5,636 nucleotides of DNA from Chloroflexota bacterium (GTDB lineage Bacteria; Chloroflexota; Anaerolineae; Aggregatilineales; Aggregatilineaceae), in contig JACRBK010000596.1 of the NCBI GenBank assembly GCA_016234525.1, positions 1 through 5,636 of the forward strand, in the 5' to 3' direction. The notes beneath the pieces were generated by a model. It had not been told where the DNA came from. It saw nothing but the letters and a program-made list of their open reading frames with translations, and made no database searches. The position numbers were made by a program, and so were the translations under genes. This document shows, piece after piece, positions 5,532-5,636 of this stretch. The first letter of the stretch is position 1, and each line of letters opens with the position of its first letter.

Positions 5532-5636
5532 CTACACAAACCGCTGGACCAGATCGCGCAGTTGGTCGTAACTCACCGGCTTGAGCAGCACCAGATCCGC
5601 CAGATCGTACACTTCTTCGGCCATCTGCGGGTTGGC
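5532..5636 (-). CDS. Response-regulator receiver domain, C-terminal fragment
   Basis: Read on the minus strand from the window edge, 34 codons precede a TAG stop. The segment DLADLVLLKPVSYDQLRDLV is a classic receiver-domain end: a beta-5 strand, the invariant Lys followed by a cis-Pro (LLKPV), and the alpha-5 helix. The phospho-acceptor Asp and any upstream output or kinase domain lie outside the window. The stop comes just after the alpha-5 helix, so this is a lone receiver or one placed at the C-terminus of a hybrid kinase or multi-domain protein. It converges on the DUF5615 gene with 13 bases between stops and no visible terminator between them. Confidence 0.8.
   Translation of the reverse strand, partial: ANPQMAEEVYDLADLVLLKPVSYDQLRDLVQRFV

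Overview
The window looks like chromosomal DNA from a bacterium of moderately high GC, most likely in the Chloroflexota (Anaerolineae-like). The grounds are the style of the PheS and PheT proteins, two TTG-initiated genes, and GC-rich inverted repeats of the 'CCCCTCTCC...GGAGAGGGG(CCAGGGGTGAGG)' and 'TAGGGGCG...CGCCC' kinds, which I associate with that phylum. This placement is inference; no rRNA gene is present to anchor it.

Layout. Positions 2-4734 hold four same-strand genes that read as one operon. They are the 3' two-thirds of pheS (phenylalanyl-tRNA synthetase alpha), a CoxM-like FAD-binding-fold protein, a small MazG-type nucleotide pyrophosphohydrolase, and full-length pheT (beta subunit, 886 aa, longer than usual). 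Gaps are 83, 8 and 40 bases, so the subunits of one obligate heterotetramer are separated by two genes of no obvious relevance to tRNA charging. Positions 4744-4873 hold a composite non-coding element with two strong hairpins and roughly complementary ends. Directly after it come an extended -10 promoter, a strong Shine-Dalgarno and a two-gene toxin-antitoxin-like module: a DUF433 antitoxin (4909-5214) overlapping a DUF5615 PIN-like putative RNase toxin (5183-5518). Both start with TTG. The last 105 bases hold, on the minus strand, the 3' end of a response-regulator receiver domain that converges on the toxin gene with 13 bases between stop codons.

How the parts work together. PheS and PheT make the alpha2-beta2 enzyme that charges tRNA-Phe. 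MazG-type enzymes hydrolyse NTPs or dNTPs and could serve nucleotide housekeeping. The CoxM-like protein has neither molybdopterin nor iron-sulfur partner genes here, and its second flavin-binding motif is altered, so its role is open. The DUF433/DUF5615 pair has lower GC (about 49% by hand count over 5221-5460, against 62-75% in sampled pheT lines) and its own promoter, consistent with an acquired, autonomous cassette beside a repeat element.

The points most worth a second look are the orphan flavoprotein-fold gene inside the phe operon, the extra segments in PheT, the promoter at the edge of the repeat element, and a C7 tract in the antitoxin/toxin overlap where a +1 slip would fuse the two proteins.
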